64,000 bases of DNA from Kitagawia praeruptora (taxonomy: Eukaryota; Streptophyta; Magnoliopsida; Apiales; Apiaceae): assembly GCA_037693485.1 (NCBI GenBank), contig CM075351.1, positions 67,792,001 to 67,856,000 on the forward strand. The letters are read 5' to 3'. Positions 40,487 through 53,150 of the stretch are shown one piece after another (position 1 is the stretch's first letter; the number at the start of each line of letters is the position of its first letter). Under the pieces are notes generated by a model. The model searched no databases, had not been told where the DNA came from, and was given only the letters and a program-made list of their open reading frames with translations. Both the position numbers and the translations under genes were made by a program.

Positions 40487-43400
40487 TCAACTATTTGATG
40501 CTTCTTTTCCTTTACCACTTCCTTGATAAGATTCACCTTTGTCATCCTTAGTTCTTCTTTTATCTCTCCCAGTCTGTTTATCTCCCCCAGTCCGTTGCCT
40601 TTGAATTGTTTTTATCTCCCCCTTTTTGACATCAGCAACATTGATTCCAAGAGACTCAGTAACAGAACAAATGAGATTCATCAGAACTGCTTGATTTTCC
40701 ATAATAGTGACTTGGTTATCTTCAAGTGTTTGAAGTCTTGATTGAATTTCAACTTGAAATTTCTGAATGTCTTGTAAAACTTCAGAATTGACTTCAATGT
40801 TGGAAGTGTTTGGAATTTCTTCAGATTCAAGTCTTGTAGAAGAAGTTGCCTATGTAGAATGATATTAAAGTAATAATACTCGAGTAGAGTTACAAACATC
40901 TTCATCTTTCTGATCTGAAGCTGAAATATGATCATTCTATCCTTCACCAGTATTCTGTGTACGAACATCTACAAATCCTGACTCCTCTTTAGAGTGATCA
41001 GATACTGTTGATGTCTCAATTCTGGCTGATATTGGAAGTACATACAAAGGAATACTAGGATCATTAGGAATTTCTTCTGGTTCAAATGGTGTAGAAGTTT
41101 GTCTTAGCATTTCACCTCTTCTGTTGATAATTCCTGCAAGCCTTTCTTTTTGCTTCTGAGCTTTAACTTCTGGCTTTGCATTGTGCTTTGCTAAGTCATT
41201 CTTCTCATACATCTTGATTAAAGAATAAGTACCAGCATCCATACCAAGATTGTCAAACCAAGATTCAGGAAAAACCTGATCCCAGAAATCAAACGATGGT
41301 GGTTTCCTAATTTTCTCTCCCTCACTATGGAGTTGATCATCCATACCCTCATTCTCACTTTGACTATCTAAAGTCAACACTCTTTCTACCTCTCCTTTTG
41401 CCTGGTCAGGAGCCAGCCTCTCAGATTATGGATCAATATCCATCTTTTCAAGTGTATCACTCAAATTTGGATAAGTACTCTCATGACCTACAGAAAAATA
41501 GAGTTTAGAAGAAGTTTTTATACCTGAACTCACATGGAGAGAGGGTTTCTCATCTGGCAAGGGGCTTGAGGTTTTCTCCAAGGAGTGAGCTGCCATAGTC
41601 TCTGAACCCTCACAAGCATCTTCTTTCCTTTCAGAGACTACAGGCTCCATGCAATATACCACTTTCAGGTTCTCTACTAGACTCTGATGTCTTCAGTAAT
41701 ACTTCATTAGACACTATAGTTAGTATGTCACCGTCTTTAAGTGTTGTTTGCTGAGACTCACCCTCAAGGTGGATAGACTCTGACTGAACAATGTTTGTTT
41801 GATCTTCAGGAAAATCAATCAAAGTCATTCCTCCCATATCATAGGGTTTCTCACTTGCAATTTCAGTCATCACAGAAGACCTTTCAGCATCAGCTATCAC
41901 AGCTCCTGAGTCATCCAACCTCTGACTAGATGGTTCTTGTGTTGCAGTGACCGTGATCTGTCTTACTATTCACCACTGATGCAATAGTATCTTATGTTGA
42001 CTGCATTCCTCTATCTACTTCCTCCAATTGTTAACCTTGAGCTGAAGCATCTTCAATAATGACATTCTCGTCAAATAAATATGCATGAAGTGATTGAAGT
42101 GCAACATGTTTTGAGAGTCCAAATTTCTTGTATAATTGTCTTCTAACAGATACATAGAAGTACATCTTCATTAAGTCAAGTCTTTGATGTAGAAGTCCAT
42201 ATTCTTCAGGAAATAAAAGTTTTGGTACTCTTTCAACTAGAAAATCTAGAACAGGCCTGGACAGCTTCACTTTAATAGAAATAACTTCCATAGCCAGTCT
42301 GTATGATAATGTAGTTTCCCATGAAGAATCAATGTCAAAATCTCTATTGTCAATTGCTGACTTAATTGTAGCTTCATTTGTAGAGACATGCATGATGTTA
42401 GTTGGACTAGACTCTGTGTGTGTAGGTGACAATTGAATCTTTCTCCTTGTTCTCCTGGTATAGTGAGCAAAAGATTTATCCTGAGAAAACTCAAGAGGTG
42501 TAGACACATAAATGATCTTGGGATTAGATCCTTTTTCAATAGACACAGTCTTTTGAGAGACAGTATACAGTAACTGTTTTCCCTTTTTAAGTACTACAGC
42601 CTTTTGAGAGACTGCAGCCTGGCTGTGACTAGGTGCTTCATCTCTTTGTCCTAGCTTAGAAAGTTGAATTGCAGCCTTCAATTCTTCTCTCTCAGCAAGA
42701 GATATATTATCATCATCTTCACTAGAACTACTACTACTACTTGACACAACAAATCTTCTCTTCCTTACAACTGATGTCTTTTGAGAAACACCAGAGGTTG
42801 GTTTCTTTGAAACAACAGGCTGTGGATGAAAACTTTGTTCTTGAATTGTTTCAGAGACTATAATGTTTCGGGCTACTTGGGTAGACAAAGGGGGGTTCTC
42901 CTCCAAATGAGATTCCTGAGTCATTTCACCACAAAAGAAAGAAGAATTGTATAGAGTAGGAAGATGAGTTTTAAGAATTACCTGAACATGATGTGGATAA
43001 TGAATTTCAGGTATTTCATCTAGATTCTTTTCATTGTCCTTCTTTGTAATGTCAGAGAAAATTCTCTTTTGCTGTACATAAGAAGAAACACAATGTTCTC
43101 TACCAAATCTAGCTTCAACATCAGGAATAAAATGGTTAATAAACATTTGCATAAATCTATGATAATAAACCATTTTCCTATCTTGATCTCTTGACCCAAG
43201 TTTAATACACATCTGACTTAAGATAATGTGACCAATGTTAATTACTCTGTCATAAAGCAAACTATAAGCAATATGTGATGTAACAGAAGTAATTTGCTGA
43301 AAAGAACTACATTTACCAGTAAAACATTTAGCAATTTGATCAAAGAAGAAAGACCATTCTTTCCTAAGAAAAGATCTATTTAACTGGCTCATGTTGTCTA

Positions 43401-43806
43401 GAGGTCCATTATAACCTAGTGCAGACAACATTGTTCTTACATCATCATCAGATGGTTCACTTGCATAATTAACATTAACAGGTAAGTGAAGTACTGAACT
43501 AACAACATATTCAGTAATGTCATAAGTATCTTGTCCTAAGTGTAGAACAATCTTACCTGATTGACTCTGAGTAGAATCAATTACTTCAGCATTCTCCTAA
43601 GCTTGTGAAACTGCAGCTTGATTTATTTCTGGAGATGCTGCCAATGCATAACGCAAAGGTCCAATAGCCATAAAATCCATTACCGGATGAAAATTAGCTG
43701 ATACTCCTTTCTTGCTGGTAATTGCTGCAACATGATTGTTAGTCATAAAATCAAAGTCACCAAACTTGAAAGCTACTGATTTTGGTAGTCTTCTTTGAGC
43801 TGCAAT
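40487..43806 (-). pseudogene. Third ORF of Sire-C (broken)
   Basis: Diverged homologue of the Sire-A third ORF. Conserved blocks are FGDFDFMTNNHVAAI near the start, LRKEWSFFFDQIAKCF, IAYSLLYDRVINIGH and KRIFSDITKKD. The NLS/SIM-like motif reads RKRRFVVSSSSSSSSEDDD (about 42711-42770). The expected start codon at 43804-43806 is ATT instead of ATG. A stop follows at 43597, then a long open stretch to 42031. After that several frameshifts and stops break the frame down to 40487. The C-terminal DVKKGEI segment (about 40605-40630) matches DVKKGER of Sire-A. It is no longer functional. Confidence 0.82.
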
Positions 43807-45245
43807 TCTTGATCTGAAAAGAACTTGAGAAATCTTGAAATTGATTAGAGATTTTGAGAATACAAATGAATGTTTTTGCCTTAAGAAATACGATTTAGAA
43901 GTTAGCAATAAACAATCAGAGTCTCAAAATAAAGATATATTCAAAAATTCTTCAGACCCACTAACCCACGTTGACACGTAGGTTGACAGGTGTCAGTCCC
44001 TGAAAAACTGCAGTTTACCCACGATTTTTGGAAAATAAAATCCAAAATTGATTTCAATTAAATAAATCAGGGTAAAATAAAATCAATACTGATCAGCTTC
44101 ATTTCTTAATGTGATCTTTTTCACCAATATAATCACAATTCTCAATGTGATTAAAAATTAAAAATAATCATCAATCCTGATGAAATTTTCCATGTTTTCC
44201 TGATCACTATCATCCTGATTCCAGAGATTTAACTAGAGTTCCACGTGGCAATTTCAAAATTTAACCTGAAAAGAACATCAATAATCCAAACAAAAATATT
44301 TTGTTAGATTGTCAAAATATCTTGGAAATATGAAAGGACCAGTCATTCGCATATATATATATATATATATGCCAATATATTGAACATTTAAAATGACTGT
44401 TCAGCTTCTCATCATTTCCTTTATAAACACCTGATGTCCTTTGCCTTTCTTAACTCCACAACCACACAAAATCTCTCTGTAATCACAGAGCTTCCACAAA
44501 ACACAATGGCCTTTAACCCAATCTTTCGATTTCTCACAAATGATGAACCGATTGTTCATGACCAAAGGTTCACAGTTTGTCTTCTTGAAGAGATGACTTT
44601 TCTCCTCGCTTTAAACATGGTTGGAATAGATCCAATAATATCCAGAACCTTCTCTTAAAACATCCATCTGTTGGATACAATCTCCCTCTAACCTCCTCAA
44701 AACTTGAGGATGAAGAATTTGGACGAGAGTCTGAGGTTGATCTTGATGGAGATGCTATTCATTCTCCTCAACAAGAATGGAGTTGAGTCTGCTGCTCTCA
44801 TTCAAGTCGCCCAGACAAGGAATCCAGGAGTAGATCCTCCAAGTTACTCTTGAGATGCTCCTTGTCCTGAAGTGATCTGTGAAGACTAAGAATAGCAACA
44901 ACTTTAGACAATAATAGGGTTATCAGTATAAATTAGACAAAAAGATGTTTGTATTTCATTTTCATGTATGTAATGCTTTCGATTAATGAAAATACAAATT
45001 CTTATTATCTACTTGCCTATTGTTGTTTATTGATCTGAAAAACAAATTAAATTATCAGTATGAATGAATTAAAGCTTGCTAGCATAAACTTAACAGAACT
45101 CAGAATTAGATCACTACATAAAATGGACTTCAGGATTTGAATAAGATACACAATTCTACAATCCTGATAATGACGTTAAAATCCTGATGACGTCAGCATA
45201 CTGATAGTAATCCTGATCCTTGCTACTTTTGCAGATGTTAAAGAT
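43807..45245. other. Non-coding spacer between pol and third ORF of Sire-C
   Basis: About 1.4 kb with no supported gene, in the same position as the Sire-A spacer. It contains a short (AT)n near 44350-44373 and clustered ATCCTGAT words near 45160-45215. A 74-codon plus-strand frame at 44434 looks incidental. Confidence 0.65.
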
Positions 45246-48200
45246 CTAAAAATTTAACATTCCTAACTCACTAACCAATCTACTGAATGTAGCCTCATCA
45301 AGTGGTTTAGTTAGAATATCTGCAAGCTGTTTTTCAGTAGGAACAAAATGAAGTTCCACAGTACCATTCTCAATATGTTCTCTAATAAAATGATACCTGA
45401 CATCAATGTGCTTAGTCCTTGAATGTTGAACTGGATTTTCTGCAATTTTGATAGCACTAGTATTATCACAAAACATAGAAATATTGCTAAGTGTCATACC
45501 ATAATCCATCAACTGATTTCTTATCCAAAGGAGCTGTGCACAACAACTGCCTGCTGCTATGTACTCAGCTTCTGCAGTTGAGGTTGAGACAGATTGTTGC
45601 TTCTTGCTTGCCCGAGAAATCAATCTATTTCCCAAGAATTGACATGTACATGTAGTGCTTTTCCTGTCTATTTTACACCCTGCATAATCAAAGTCTGAAT
45701 AGCCAATTAGGGAGAAATCAGATTCTCTATGATACCACAAACCAAGATTTGGAGTTCCTTTGAGATATCTAAAAATTCTCTTCACATCAATTAAATGAGA
45801 TTCCTTAGGATCACTTTGGAATCTAGCATATAAATAGGTAGAAACCATTATATCTGGTATACTTGCAGTTAAATATAATAATGAGCCTATCATGCCTCTA
45901 TAACTAGTATTGTCCACACTCTTTCCTTTAGGATCAGAGTCTAGTTTAGTGGCTGTTGCCATGGGTGTTTTTGCAACTGCACAGTCTTGAAAGTCAAACC
46001 TTCTTAAAAGATCTTTGATATACTTTGACTGATTAATGAAAATATCAGTCTCAGTCTGTTTGACCTGAAAGCCTAAGAAATAATTTATTTCACCCATCAT
46101 GCTCATCTGATACTTAGACTGCATAAGCTTACTAAACTTAGCACATAACTCTTCATTAGTAGAACCAAATATGATATCATCAACACAAACTTGAACTAAA
46201 AGTAATTCACCTTTTATCTTTCTAAAGAATAGAGTTTTGTCAATTGTACCTCTTGTGAAACCATTTTCAAGAAGAAATTCAGACAAAGTCTCATACCATG
46301 TTCTAGGTGCCTGCTTTAGTCCATAGAGTGCCTTGTCAAGTTTGTAGACATGATTTGGAAATTTTGGATCAACAAATCCAGGTGGCTGCTCCACATATAC
46401 TTCCTCATCAAGCTTGCCATTTAGAAAAGCACTCTTTACATCCATCTGGTATACTTTGAATTTTGAATAAGCTGCAAATGCAAGAAACATCCTGATTGCT
46501 TCCAATCTTGCTACAGGGGCAAAGGTTTCATCATAGTCAATTCCTTGTTCCTGAGAGTAACCCTTGGCCACCAGTCTTGCTTTATTTCTTACAATCATAC
46601 CAGATTCATCTAGCTTGTTTCTGAAAACCCATTTTGCACCAACAATTGATCTGTCTTTAGGTCTTGGTACCAGTTTCCAGACTTTGTTTCTCTCAAACTC
46701 ATTTAACTCCTCCTGCATTGCAATTACCCAATCAGGATCCTGTAAGGCTTCTTCAACCTTCTTAGGTTCATTCTTTGAGAGAAAGCAACTATAAAAGCAT
46801 TCGTTTTGAATTGATCTTCTAGTTCGAACACCACTATTTGGATCACCAATTCAGTATGATCCTTTGTCCATTTTCTAACAGGTGGTAGATTGCCTCTGCT
46901 AGACTCTCCCCCTAAGTTAGTGGTATCTCTTATAGAAGAACTCTCCCTACCTTCAAAAACTCCCATTTGATCAGTAGAATTAGTAGATTCCATACTGCTG
47001 CTAGTTACTGATCTTTTCTCAGTAGACTCTGAAATATCAGTTCCTGATAGAGTAGACTCTGAATAGCTAGTTTGCTCCTGATGATCACTGTGTCCTCCTT
47101 GATTTATTTGCTCCCCCTCAACAGTAGCATTCCTTTGAGAAGCAATAGTAATTCCTTCTGGAGAACCTTCATCATCACTGGAGAGTATCTCAGAATTCTT
47201 CAGATTTTCAAATTCCAAATTATCATGGCTTTCATCAGTTTGCAGAATTCTAAATTTCTTGTCATCAAATGCAACATGAATTGATTCCATAACAATGTGA
47301 GTTCTGAGATTATAAACCTTGAAGGCCTTTGATGCTGAATATCCTAGAAAGATTGCTTCATCCGATTTGGCTTCAAATTTTCCAAGTTGTTCTGGATGAA
47401 CTTTTAGGACATAGCATTTGCATCTAAAGATGTGAAAGTATTTCACACTTGGTTTCTTTCCTTTAATCATCTCATAGGGAGTCTTTCCATGACTATTTAC
47501 CAAGGTACAATTTTGAGTAAAACATGTAGTGTTAATAGTTTCTGCCCAAAAATAGGTTGGAAGTTTTGCATCTGCAAGCATGTTTCTTGCTGCCTCTATG
47601 AGAGTCCTGTTCTTTCTTTCCACTACATCATTCTGCTGAGGCGTTCCAGGTGCAAAAAATTGTTGAGTGATTCCATTGTCTGCACAATACTGCTCCATTG
47701 TAGAATTCTTGAATTCTGTACCATTGTCACTCCTAAGTACTTTGACTTTGTACTTAGAGCTATTCTGAATATTCTTGACAAGTTCAATGATTTGATGAGG
47801 AGCTTCATCCTTCTTGTGTAGAAAGAACACCCATGTGAACCTTGTGAAATCATCCACTATGACTAGAGCATATCTTTTCTTGCTGATAGACATAATGTTT
47901 ATTGGACCAAACAAATCAAGATGCAGCATGTGAAATGGTTCAGTAATTGAATTTTCAGTCTTGCTCTTGAAAGTGGTTCTTCTTTGTTTTCCAAGCTGAC
48001 AGGCATCACAAAGTCCATCTTGCACAAAATTTGCCTGAGGTAGGCCTCTCACCAGATTGTGCTTAACAAGTTAATTAATCTTCTTGAAGTTGAGATGTGA
48101 GAGCTTCTTGTGCCAATTCCAGCTTTCATCATTTGTTGCTTTGCTGTAGAGACATCTAACAATTCCTTTAGATGTATCACTTAAGCTGGCTTCATATATG

Positions 48201-48532
48201 TTACCATGTCTTTGACCAGTTAGAACAATGTCTCCATTCTGCATATTCAAGATTTTGCATCCTTCTCTGTCAAAGATTGATTGATAACCTTTATCACCCA
48301 GTTGACTTATGATTAAAAGTGTATGTTTCAAGCCTTCAACCAGTGCTACGTTTTCTATGATGACATTCCCCAAAACAATTGAGCCATATCCCAGAGTTTC
48401 TCCTTTATTGTCATCACCAAAAGATATTACTGGGCCAGCTTTCCTCTCAAACTTTGTAAGAAGGGACTTCTTTCCAGTCATATGTCCAGAGCATCCACTG
48501 TCCAAGATAATTGAATGCTTCTTTCCTGTGCC
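45246..48532 (-). pseudogene. Pol of Sire-C (broken by a stop and a frameshift)
   Basis: Copia-order polyprotein. Protease DSGCSGHMTG is near 48500. The pre-integrase zinc site has WHKKLSHLN and CDACQLGKQ. The integrase has HLDLFGP, RSDNGTEF and VVERKNR. The reverse transcriptase has the motif YVDD altered to CVDDIIFGST, then RNase H ending in ADILTKPLDEATF. A GAA-to-TAA stop at 48071 and a small deletion causing a frameshift near 46850 (just before the RT domain) break it. The RT-RNase H part from 46718 to 45246 is a single open frame. The frame opens at TTGCAG|GGCACA just downstream of the gag stop. Confidence 0.93.
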
Positions 48533-48591
48533 CTGCAAACAAAAAGTAACTAGTTAGAATTTTTTAGGACCCAACTTTGATTGGATCCTTT

Positions 48592-48620
48592 TGTTTGCAC
48601 TAAATCACGCAAGCGCACGT
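48592..48620 (-). repeat. 29-bp remnant of the Ath-E 3' LTR
   Basis: TGTTTGCACTAAATCACGCA and the next 9 bases match the first 29 bp (plus-strand view) of the 5' LTR at 51654. Beyond that, sequence switches directly to internal region. The polypurine tract and about 1460 bp of LTR are missing although the terminal bases and target duplication are intact. Confidence 0.85.
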
Positions 48621-48646
48621 CTGCCCCGCACATTGCCTCCCTTCCA

Positions 48647-48711
48647 GTTGCGCAGGCGCAAGTTGCGCAACAGGGGCGCAATTTGCCCTGTAACGCAGGT
48701 TGCTCCTGCGT
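48647..48711 (-). other. GC-rich hairpins of Ath-E
   Basis: TTGCGCA (48648-48654) pairs with TGCGCAA (48664-48670). ACGCAGG (48693-48699) pairs with CCTGCGT (48705-48711). They correspond to the tandem hairpin repeats of Ath-D (7945-8094), sharing the TAACGCAGG core, but are not an exact tandem array. T-rich runs follow, as A runs do in Ath-D. Confidence 0.7.
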
Positions 48712-48838
48712 GACACACCAAAAATTCGATTTTTTTTTTTTTGATTTTTTTTTTCTTTTTTTGATTTTTTTTTTTCAACACTCAAATTTTTTTTTTTCCT
48801 ATACTAATGCATGGGTTGCCTCCCACCAAGCGCTTCTT

Positions 48839-48860
48839 TAACGTCAATAGCTTGACGTTA
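48839..48860 (-). other. Post-stop hairpin of Ath-E
   Basis: TAACGTCAA and TTGACGTTA pair perfectly around a 4-base loop, starting about 10 bases after the stop codon at 48871 in the element's sense. The same structure is in Ath-D (7814-7835). It is followed by the conserved GGGAGGCAACCC-containing block. Confidence 0.8.
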
Positions 48861-48870
48861 CTTCCTCAAA

Positions 48871-51420
48871 TCAAGGCGGTTTCAAAAGAATAACCGAACC
48901 ATCTTCAACAGACAAACCATTCATACGAACGTTGACATCTTTATTGATCGCTTTCCACAAATCACTTCCATCAGATTTCCACCTGATTTTACCACCCAAC
49001 GGCCAAATCTTCTTCTTTTTCTTCTTCACACCTCTAAAGTGCTTCTCCGACTCAACCGGCTGAACAAAAATTTCTTCTTTATCCTCTGCTTTCCACCTTC
49101 GCAACACGTAATCATGTCCTTCTTCAAAAATCACTAGCTCATTATTCAAAAGGACATACCTCAAATGTGGTGGAAGTTTTCCAAGCTTTACTTTCGAAAG
49201 ATCACGAACCGAAGAACTGTCCGATTTCTCGCTCAGCAACTGATCAAACTTCTTTCTCTGACCCGTATCAACTATTTCCACACTGCAACACTCCTCATCC
49301 TCTTTTGGAAATTTCATTGCCTTGAACACATTAAAAGTGACACTCTGATCTTACACCCTCATTGTAAGCTCTCCTTTTTGCACATCAATCACAGTTTTTC
49401 CTGTAGCTAGAAAAGGCCTTCCCAAGATTATGGGAATCTTCTTGTCTTCTTCAAAATCCAAGATCACAAAATCAGCTGGAAATATGAGCTTATCAACCTT
49501 CACCAAAACGTCCTCCACAATGCCTCTAGGATATGTGATAGATCGATCAGCCAACTGCAAAGAGATGTTAGTTGGCTTTGGCTCCGGTAGACCAAGTTGC
49601 TTGAAAATAGACAAGGGCATAAGATTAATACTAGCTCCCAAATCACATAAACACTTGTTGAAAGAAAGGTTGCCAATAGTGCATGGAATAGTAAAACTTC
49701 CCGGATCTTTAAGTTTAGGAGGCAATTTCTGTTGCAGAACAGCACTACACTCCTCCGTCAATGCCACTATTTCAAAATCTTCCAACCTTCTCTTCCTTGA
49801 CAAAATATCCTTCATGAACTTAGCATATCTTGGCATCTGCTCCAACGCTTCAACAAAAGGAATGTTAATGGACAGTTTCTTGAAGACATCCATAAATTTC
49901 TGAAACTGTTTCTCTTGACTTTTCTTCAAACGTCCAGGATATGGCGGAGGTGGATAGATCTGATTATTCATTGAAGATTGCTCCGGAGTAAACTTTTCAA
50001 TAGGTTTCTTGCTCTTCTCACCATCAAGCTTATCAGCCACTAAATCAGATTTCTCAAATACTGGCACTGCAGATTTTTCAACCTGCTGATTCTGAACATC
50101 TTCATCTTCTTCAGTTGCTGATTTAGGATCACTCGTGACTTTTCCTGATCTCAAAGTCACAGCTTTCACCTGCTCATGGACCTCCCTCTTGCCTGGATTA
50201 CCCATTGTATCACTTGGAAGAGTTCCTTGTTGCATATTTACCAAGACACTTGTAATCTGCCCCAACTTGGTTTCTAAGAGCTTCTGACCAGCTTGTAAGT
50301 TCTTTACCACTATCCACATCTCATCAGATTTATCATTAGATGATTGCCCCATATGAGCCTGGGGTTGTTGCTGCTGAAATCCCGGAGGTTGATATGGTGT
50401 CCTTGGAGCATAAGGCTGTTGATAGCCTTGATTGTATGGCTTCACTTGCTGATAAGATTGTTGAGTATTTTGATTGTTGCTCCAGCTGAAATTGGGATGA
50501 TTCCGATTATTAGGATGATAAGTGGCTGGAACTGGTGCAGCAGGTCTCTGAAAATTACTCACGAACTGTGTTGATTCAGAAGAGATAGCACATTGATTCG
50601 TCTCATGTGCGCCCGCACATAACTCACAAACACTAGCCACCTGCTGAACTCCATAATTAGCAAGAGAATCCACTTTCATAGCAAGAGCTTTCAACTGAGC
50701 CGTAATCATTGCAGCTGTATCTACTTCAAAAATTCCTGCTGCCTTGCCTTGAGATAGTCTCTGGGTTGGATTCTGATATTCATTGGCAGCCATCATCTCT
50801 ATAAGTTCATAAGCTTCATCATAGCTCTTTGCCCACAGAGCTCCACCTGATGCTGCATCTAGCAAAGGCCTAGATTGTGCTCCCAACCCATTGTAGAACC
50901 CATTAATAACCATCCAATCAGGCATGCCATGATGAGGACACTTGCGTAGCATCTCCTTGCAGCGTTCCCAAGCCTCACACAAGGTCTCGCCAGATTGCTG
51001 TTGGAATTGAGTCAACTGGTTCCTTAATGCTGCAGTTTTCGCCATAGGGAAGAATTTAGTAAGGAACTTCTGAGCAAGATCTTCCCATGTAGTAATGGAA
51101 CCAGGTGGTAAAGAGTGTAGCCAGCTCTTAGCCTTATCACTCAGAGAGAATGGGAAAAGCCTCAACCTGATAGCATCATCCGTCACACCATTACATTTGA
51201 AAGTATCGCAGATTTCGATAAAGTCCCGAACATGCATGTTGGCATCCTCCGTAGGAGCTCCCCCAAACTCAACTGAATTCTGCACCATCTGAATTGTTCC
51301 AGACTTGATCTCAAAATTGTTCGCTGCAATAGCTGGCCTAATAATGCTAGACTGGATGTCATTGAGTTTCGGCTGAGAATACTCCCTCAAAGCCTTAGCT
51401 GCTGCTGCTGCGTCACCCAT
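48871..51420 (-). pseudogene. Athila-type gag-protease of Ath-E (one stop codon)
   Basis: Reading starts at the ATG at 51420 (MGDAAAAAKALRE); an open frame without ATG extends about 30 codons upstream. Domains: a retrotransposon gag domain with FPFSLSDKAKSWLHSLPPG and TWEDLAQKFLTKFFP; a zinc finger CELCAGAHETNQC; a Q/P-rich linker; then a pepsin-like protease with CDLGASINLMP (active-site DLGA) and PIILGRPFLATG. A CAA-to-TAA stop at 49351-49353 interrupts it. The same frame then continues through MFKAMKFP to 48871, ending in a lysine-rich tail (about 100 aa after LGKLPPHLRYVLL) that I do not recognise. In autonomous Athila elements the reverse transcriptase would follow here. Confidence 0.9.
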
Positions 51421-51630
51421 TGCTACTGTAGTTTCAGTTTCCTCTTTCTTATTATCCACTACAAGATCGTCTTCCGCCAGTTTTTGTAAACGAGCTTGCA
51501 AACGTGTTTGCGTACAAACCTAAGTACCTGCAAACACCACGAAACAAACAAACTAAATAAGAATCCGAGTCAGTGAACGCTAACGACCACTGATGACAAG
51601 CACATAAACTAAAATAAAAACACCGATGAT

Positions 51631-51647
51631 CCCCGGCAGCGGCGCCA
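51631..51647 (-). other. tRNA-Asp primer-binding site of Ath-E
   Basis: The minus strand reads TGGCGCCGCTGCCGGGG, the same variant as in Ath-D, six bases from the LTR. It confirms the Athila assignment. Confidence 0.9.
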
Positions 51648-51653
51648 AAAACT

Positions 51654-53145
51654 TGTTTGCACTAAATCACGCAAGCGCACGTTGTCACAAGTAATATATG
51701 ATTAAATCAAGTTCGTTCCCATAGAGATCTAGAATGGTGTTCAAATCAGCAAATATGCCTATGCAATAAGGTATGTTTTTATCCACTGCTAAGACAAATA
51801 ACAAATTGTATTTTTACTAACTACTAAATTAAACTAAGATGCAAAATTATAAAACTAAGAATTAAATTAACTAATAAAAATAGAAATCGAGTTACTTATG
51901 AGAATTAAAACATGGAACCCTAGTTTCATCATCTACTTCACTTAGAGTTGCAGCCTTTAATTAAAACATGCGATGGTTTTGATATCTGATCGGATAACAC
52001 GAAAAGAGTAAAAGTTACCTCTCGGTATACTAGTACCAATCTACACATACATCCACAAAAGAGATAGAAGATGAATAGGCACCTATTATGTTTAGACCCT
52101 ATATCTCTATAGAATTTGAAAACATAAAGGTTGAAGCACAAGTTATCCACTTAGATCACATAGGGTAGCATAATATCTCTATTGATGCCACAAATCATGA
52201 TGTCAATACACCAACCTATCCTATGCTAGCATGGCAAGTTCTAAATCTCAAGATCCACTCTCGCTTCACAAGAGATTAACAATTCAATTTAGATGTTAGC
52301 TACGCATCCAAAAGCATTAAGATTAACCATACGAGGATATCAAGAATTCACCACACATAAATCTTTAAGGCATGCAAACTACTAAGCTACATAGATAAAT
52401 TCACTAGGATCCCACGACAACGATTAGTTCATAACTAAACCTTTCGTCACCATGGGATTTGATGAAAACATGGTAAATAACAAGATATGAATAAAAGAAG
52501 TAATTATATTAATAAACAAGAGTTTGAGAAAACAAATCTAGAACAAAAGATGAAGTAGATCTAGATCCGTTGCTTGTCACGAGCGTTGAACCCTTCTCTC
52601 CTTTTCTCCCTTGCAGATCTAAGCTAGGTTACAATAATAAAGCTATGATAATGTGTATATCTCTATTACAATGCTTAGATGTGTTTAAATAGGCTCTAAA
52701 AGTCTTTTCCAGCAAGAAAATACCAAAACAGAATTATAATAGAATTTCTGCAAGATACGTTTCCTAAACTGATTCTGTTTTCTAAGGAAAATTCGTAGCT
52801 GACTTTTCTTCTATTTTCCAGAGCCTTTCCAGACGTAATTGGGCTTCTGGACCACCTTAGAATGATAGAGAATCTCGTTATCTTCGCGTGGACTGCTTAC
52901 GGGCTGAAAACAGACTTATAGAACTCAAGATATGGCCCAAACAGTGAATCTCACGCGTGCAGCCCAATAAATCCGAATTTTAATAAATTAAATCTCCAAA
53001 AACGACAAAAACATCCACCATAATCAACATCCTTGTAAATCTGCACAACTAAACAAAATACATCAAAACTACAAGAAACTTGAGCCCAAGACAATCAATT
53101 TAAGCCAATTTAGAATGCTCCAAGTGGATATAAATCCACTTATCA
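51654..53145 (-). repeat. 5' LTR of Ath-E
   Basis: 1492 bp, plus-strand view TGTTTGCACT...CCACTTATCA. It is related to the Ath-D LTR over most of its length. About 51983-52160 is almost identical to 6117-6302 of Ath-D on the opposite strand. The TATA region is degraded (CTATTTAAAC). Confidence 0.93.
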
Positions 53146-53150
53146 CCTTT

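Larger units (their letters stand above)
48592..53145 (-). mobile_element. Ath-E, gag-protease-only Athila-like element with a stub 3' LTR
   Basis: Minus-strand Athila-family element inserted at the Sire-C gag/pol boundary, with CCTTT at 48587-48591 and 53146-53150 as target duplication. It has a 1492-bp 5' LTR, a tRNA-Asp primer site, one long gag-protease frame, a GC-rich hairpin region with A/T runs, and only the last 29 bp of the 3' LTR. Reverse transcriptase, RNase H and integrase are missing. The shared hairpins and the GCGCTTNGTGGGAGGCAACC block tie it to Ath-D. Confidence 0.93.

Noticed and set aside
40523..40741. Plus-strand frame in the Sire-C third-ORF region
   Set aside because: It is the antisense of a repeat-rich pseudogene tail. 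The sense frame matches Sire-A.
44434..44658. 74-codon plus-strand frame in the Sire-C spacer
   Set aside because: It has an ATG in good context but is short, has no homologue in the other elements' spacers, and lies inside a mobile element.
49430..49903. 157-codon plus-strand frame opposite Ath-E protease
   Set aside because: It is the reverse complement of a real coding region with no independent support.
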